From positions 1 to 7,683 of the forward strand of contig JAAFKL010000366.1 in assembly GCA_021399405.1 (NCBI GenBank): a stretch of 7,683 bases of DNA, given 5' to 3'. The stretch is from Candidatus Heimdallarchaeota archaeon (GTDB lineage Archaea > Asgardarchaeota > Heimdallarchaeia > Heimdallarchaeales > Kariarchaeaceae). The translations under genes and the position numbers were made by a program. Below the pieces are notes generated by a model. It saw nothing but the letters and a program-made list of their open reading frames with translations. It was not told the DNA's origin and searched no databases. Below are positions 5,357 through 7,683 of this stretch, in pieces (within the stretch, counting starts at the first letter, position 1; the number at the start of each line of letters is the position of its first letter).

Positions 5357-5941
5357 GTGTCCACAAAAAAAGGGTTGGCAAAATCACTCAAAGATAGAAC
5401 ATATTCTTGGACGATGTTTCACTATCGAATAGCACACCACCCCACCTGCTCCAATTTTGATGAACATTTTTATCAAATTAAAAACAATAAAGTATGTCGT
5501 GGATGTGCAATGATGTATTCAGGATACATCGTGGGTATATTCAGTATATTAATTCTATTTTATCTAGAAAAATTACGAATAAATGAATTACACCTAGCTC
5601 TGTATTTCCTTTACCTACCAACGGTTGCCACATCTTATATGGTGAAGAATAGACAAGTCAAGGATGTGGCAAGGTTCTTATTGGGCAATGGGATAATTGT
5701 TGCAATAGTTTTAATTGTGTGGGGAATTTTCAGTAGAACATATTGGATATCGCTGTTTGTATCGCTACAGTATTTATTATTTAGGGCCCTTTTGTCTAAA
5801 AAAAGAGAGAAGTCAAATAATGATGTTTGTACCAGTTGTGATGAATTTACAAACCCTAGGTGCTCAGGATTAAGAGATTATCATGACCGATTTGCAATTT
5901 ATCAATCTGGATTAATCAGGCTCGATGCTTTTTCGGAGTGA
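5357..5941 (+). CDS. DUF2085 family membrane protein, paralogue B
   Basis: 194 aa from GTG 5357. It carries the same motifs as the gene at 3227-3826: AHHPTC (H27, H28, C31), exactly 15 residues, CRGC (C47, C50), and a first membrane helix with YSGYIVGIF. Likely membrane segments are at about 53-71, 77-95, 107-124 and 128-143. The C-terminal cysteine group is C158-x2-C161-x7-C169. Overall sequence similarity to paralogue A outside the motifs is low, so the duplication is old or the two arrived separately. Function unknown. The gene starts 123 nt after the PadR-type gene and has its own promoter-like sequence, so it is not clearly in an operon with it. The TPR gene follows after about 40 nt. 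Confidence 0.75.
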   Translation: MSTKKGLAKSLKDRTYSWTMFHYRIAHHPTCSNFDEHFYQIKNNKVCRGCAMMYSGYIVGIFSILILFYLEKLRINELHLALYFLYLPTVATSYMVKNRQVKDVARFLLGNGIIVAIVLIVWGIFSRTYWISLFVSLQYLLFRALLSKKREKSNNDVCTSCDEFTNPRCSGLRDYHDRFAIYQSGLIRLDAFSE

Positions 5942-5977
5942 AATAGTGGTTAAGATGAAATTATCAAATGAGGAATT

Positions 5978-7618
5978 TTGAGGAAAATGTCAGATAAGAT
6001 TCAAAGTGGTACAAATCAATTTATGGTGGTTTTAGAAAATAATGAACTTTCACAACAAGAAAAAACTGAATCACTTTTACGACTCGTTCATGAGATGACT
6101 TCTACAGGTGCAATTCGTCCATTTGCGGGGTTACTGAATGACAACAATACAAAAGATCAATTAATTCAAAATCTATCGCATTCTAATCAATCGGCAGCTG
6201 AATTAGCAAATGAATTAGGGAAAATTAGTAGAAGGTTAGGAAAAGCAGATCTATCCCAATTATTGTATAATATGGCGCTGAAGCATTATGATAAATTAAA
6301 TGACGATTATGGAAAATTAAAGGTAAAATTAAATTTAACCAATCTCTTATTGGCTACAGGAGAGTTCGGTAAAGCAAAATTGGAATATGAAGTGTTGCTA
6401 AATAAAGAATCTCAATTTGAAGATTTAAATTCAATGATTTTGATGAATTACGCTTCATGCTGGTATCATATGGGTGATCTTGATAATGCTAAAAATTATT
6501 ACAACAAAGCATTGGAGAAATTTATACAAATTGAAGCTGAACCTGCTCAACTTGCAAATACGTATTACAATATTGCAGTGATTGAGTTAAATCAGAAGGA
6601 ACTGAAAAATGCAAAATTAAAATTTATTAAAGCTGTCGAATTATATGCAAAGGCTGGCAACCTTAGGGGTCAGATAATAGTTTCTGAACAACTCCTTAAG
6701 TTATCTATCAATTCCGAAGATCAACAGGAATTGCCAGAATTAACTAGCAATATTACAAAGCTAATTAATTGGAAGTCCGATTATAGAACTTTTTGCAGAA
6801 TTGGGAATATAATAATTGATCATTTGGATTTTGAAAAACAAATTGAATTATTTGAGGAATTTACTCTCGAGTTTATACCAACAAAGGATGAACCAATTGA
6901 GGTTTACCAGTTACTTTCTAAGATTATTAGAGTGTATACGAATCATAATTACCAACTTCCAAATTTGAGGTTATGTGTAGAAGCGTTATTACAAATTAGT
7001 AATGAATTGGATGATTCTGACTCAAATTTATCTCTCCGGTTGCAGAAACTGTGGATATTATACAGATTGGATTTAACAGAGGAAGCAACCGAGATTGCAA
7101 ATGATATCATTACAAATAAGATTCATTCGTCTCAACTCGATTTTGAGTTGAGCTTGTATTATTTTATGATAAACAGATTTGAGACTTCATATAAAATTTT
7201 GAAAAAGCATACTCGAACCAAAATACAAAAAATTACACCTTCTAGATTCAGATTTGATTTACTGTATTTGCTTTCACTTGATGCTCTAAATAATGAAAAA
7301 GACATCAAAATATGGTTTGACAATATATTGAAACTAGACAAAACTATTTTCAATAATCCTTTGTTATACTTAACGTGTTTTTTGATGAGGAAAAATGTTT
7401 CAATTGGAATTTCATTTCTGGGACCATTAAATGAAGAAATTATGAGTAAATTCAATGACAGTTTGAGTCTAGAAGAATATAAAAAAGTTAAATGCATAAA
7501 TTCTTACGTGAAATATGTTAAATATCCCTTACAATTGAAAATTGTTACCCAACTTGACTATTGTATCGAAATTTTATCATTTCTTTTAGAAAACACCGAA
7601 AATTTGCTATCATATTAA
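5978..7618 (+). CDS. TPR-repeat protein of unknown function
   Basis: 546 aa from TTG 5978, or 543 aa from ATG 5987, which I think more likely because it is an ATG with a weak TATA-like stretch (about 5958-5968) at the leaderless distance. A GAGG at 5970-5973 sits 4 nt before the TTG and is the argument for the longer form. At least four tetratricopeptide repeats are visible at about 74-107, 113-146, 153-186 and 193-226 (numbering from TTG). The clearest are ASCWYHMGDLDNAKNYYNKALE and YNIAVIELNQKELKNAKLKF. The remainder (about 245-546) is helical, Leu/Ile/Asn-rich and probably made of degenerate repeats without a catalytic motif. There is no signal peptide or membrane segment, so it is probably a cytoplasmic scaffold. 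The partner is unknown. Confidence 0.7.
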   Translation: MRKMSDKIQSGTNQFMVVLENNELSQQEKTESLLRLVHEMTSTGAIRPFAGLLNDNNTKDQLIQNLSHSNQSAAELANELGKISRRLGKADLSQLLYNMALKHYDKLNDDYGKLKVKLNLTNLLLATGEFGKAKLEYEVLLNKESQFEDLNSMILMNYASCWYHMGDLDNAKNYYNKALEKFIQIEAEPAQLANTYYNIAVIELNQKELKNAKLKFIKAVELYAKAGNLRGQIIVSEQLLKLSINSEDQQELPELTSNITKLINWKSDYRTFCRIGNIIIDHLDFEKQIELFEEFTLEFIPTKDEPIEVYQLLSKIIRVYTNHNYQLPNLRLCVEALLQISNELDDSDSNLSLRLQKLWILYRLDLTEEATEIANDIITNKIHSSQLDFELSLYYFMINRFETSYKILKKHTRTKIQKITPSRFRFDLLYLLSLDALNNEKDIKIWFDNILKLDKTIFNNPLLYLTCFLMRKNVSIGISFLGPLNEEIMSKFNDSLSLEEYKKVKCINSYVKYVKYPLQLKIVTQLDYCIEILSFLLENTENLLSY

Positions 7619-7633
7619 TAGCTGTGATAAACA

Positions 7634-7642
7634 CTTATTAAA
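7634..7642 (+). promoter_or_regulatory. TATA-like box of the gene entering at the right edge
   Basis: CTTATTAAA is centred about 28 nt before the ATG at 7666, again at the leaderless distance, with no Shine-Dalgarno between. Confidence 0.35.
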
Positions 7643-7665
7643 TGAGACACAAATAGAAAACCAAC

Positions 7666-7683
7666 ATGGCACAAGAAATGAAA
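7666..7683 (+). CDS. Start of a gene cut by the window edge
   Basis: ATG 7666 opens a frame (MAQEMK) that runs to the end of the window. Only six codons are visible, so nothing can be said about the product. The support is the TATA-like box at the same distance as for the other genes here. Confidence 0.4.

Noticed and set aside
7159..7497. 112-codon minus-strand ORF inside the TPR gene
   Set aside because: It lies wholly within the longer, well-supported TPR frame. Its composition (Leu/Ile/Ser/Phe-rich) is what the complement of an AT-rich helical gene yields.
1..7683. CRISPR arrays, tRNA or rRNA genes, insertion sequences
   Set aside because: No regularly spaced direct repeats, cloverleaf signatures, rRNA-like stretches or transposase frames with terminal repeats were recognised on reading both strands.

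Overview
This is an AT-rich window (G+C roughly one third by eye). It most likely comes from an archaeon. Most of the genes lack a Shine-Dalgarno sequence, and an AT-rich TATA-like box lies about 25-31 nt upstream of most start codons, which is the archaeal leaderless-transcript layout. Zinc-ribbon/DUF4234 and HHPxC-type DUF2085 membrane proteins also fit an archaeon. The mixture would suit an Asgard-like or other mesophilic archaeal lineage, but the sequence alone does not settle the phylum.

Layout from left to right: a minus-strand protein ending in a tyrosine-recombinase-like core-binding (SAM-like) domain with no catalytic domain (9-770); a divergently transcribed bestrophin-like DUF4239 membrane protein (1079-1831); a 620-bp stretch with no convincing gene but a strong imperfect hairpin (2283-2322); a zinc-ribbon DUF4234 membrane protein (2454-3140); a DUF2085 membrane protein with extra cysteines (3227-3826); a minus-strand MerB-like organomercurial lyase (3890-4609); a divergent PadR-family regulator with a C-terminal MCYCC motif (4790-5233); a second DUF2085 paralogue (5357-5941); a TPR protein (5978/5987-7618); and the first six codons of another gene at the right edge (7666-7683).

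The most interesting part is 3890-5233. The MerB-like protein keeps the catalytic triad (C92, D95, C157, corresponding to E. coli C96, D99, C159) and has a cysteine-rich tail (a CC pair, then CSCC at the very end). It faces a PadR-type winged-helix regulator across a 180-bp spacer. The spacer carries three or four copies of a TATTCC-N3-GGAATA inverted repeat. The two outer copies are centred 35 and 36 nt upstream of the two start codons, where they would overlap the basal promoter elements. No MerR, ArsR-type regulator, MerA, MerP or MerT is visible. I therefore infer an archaeal organomercury or thiophilic-metal response unit in which a cysteine-bearing PadR protein replaces MerR. The cassette lies between two paralogous cysteine-rich DUF2085 membrane proteins, but nothing in the sequence proves that these share its function.
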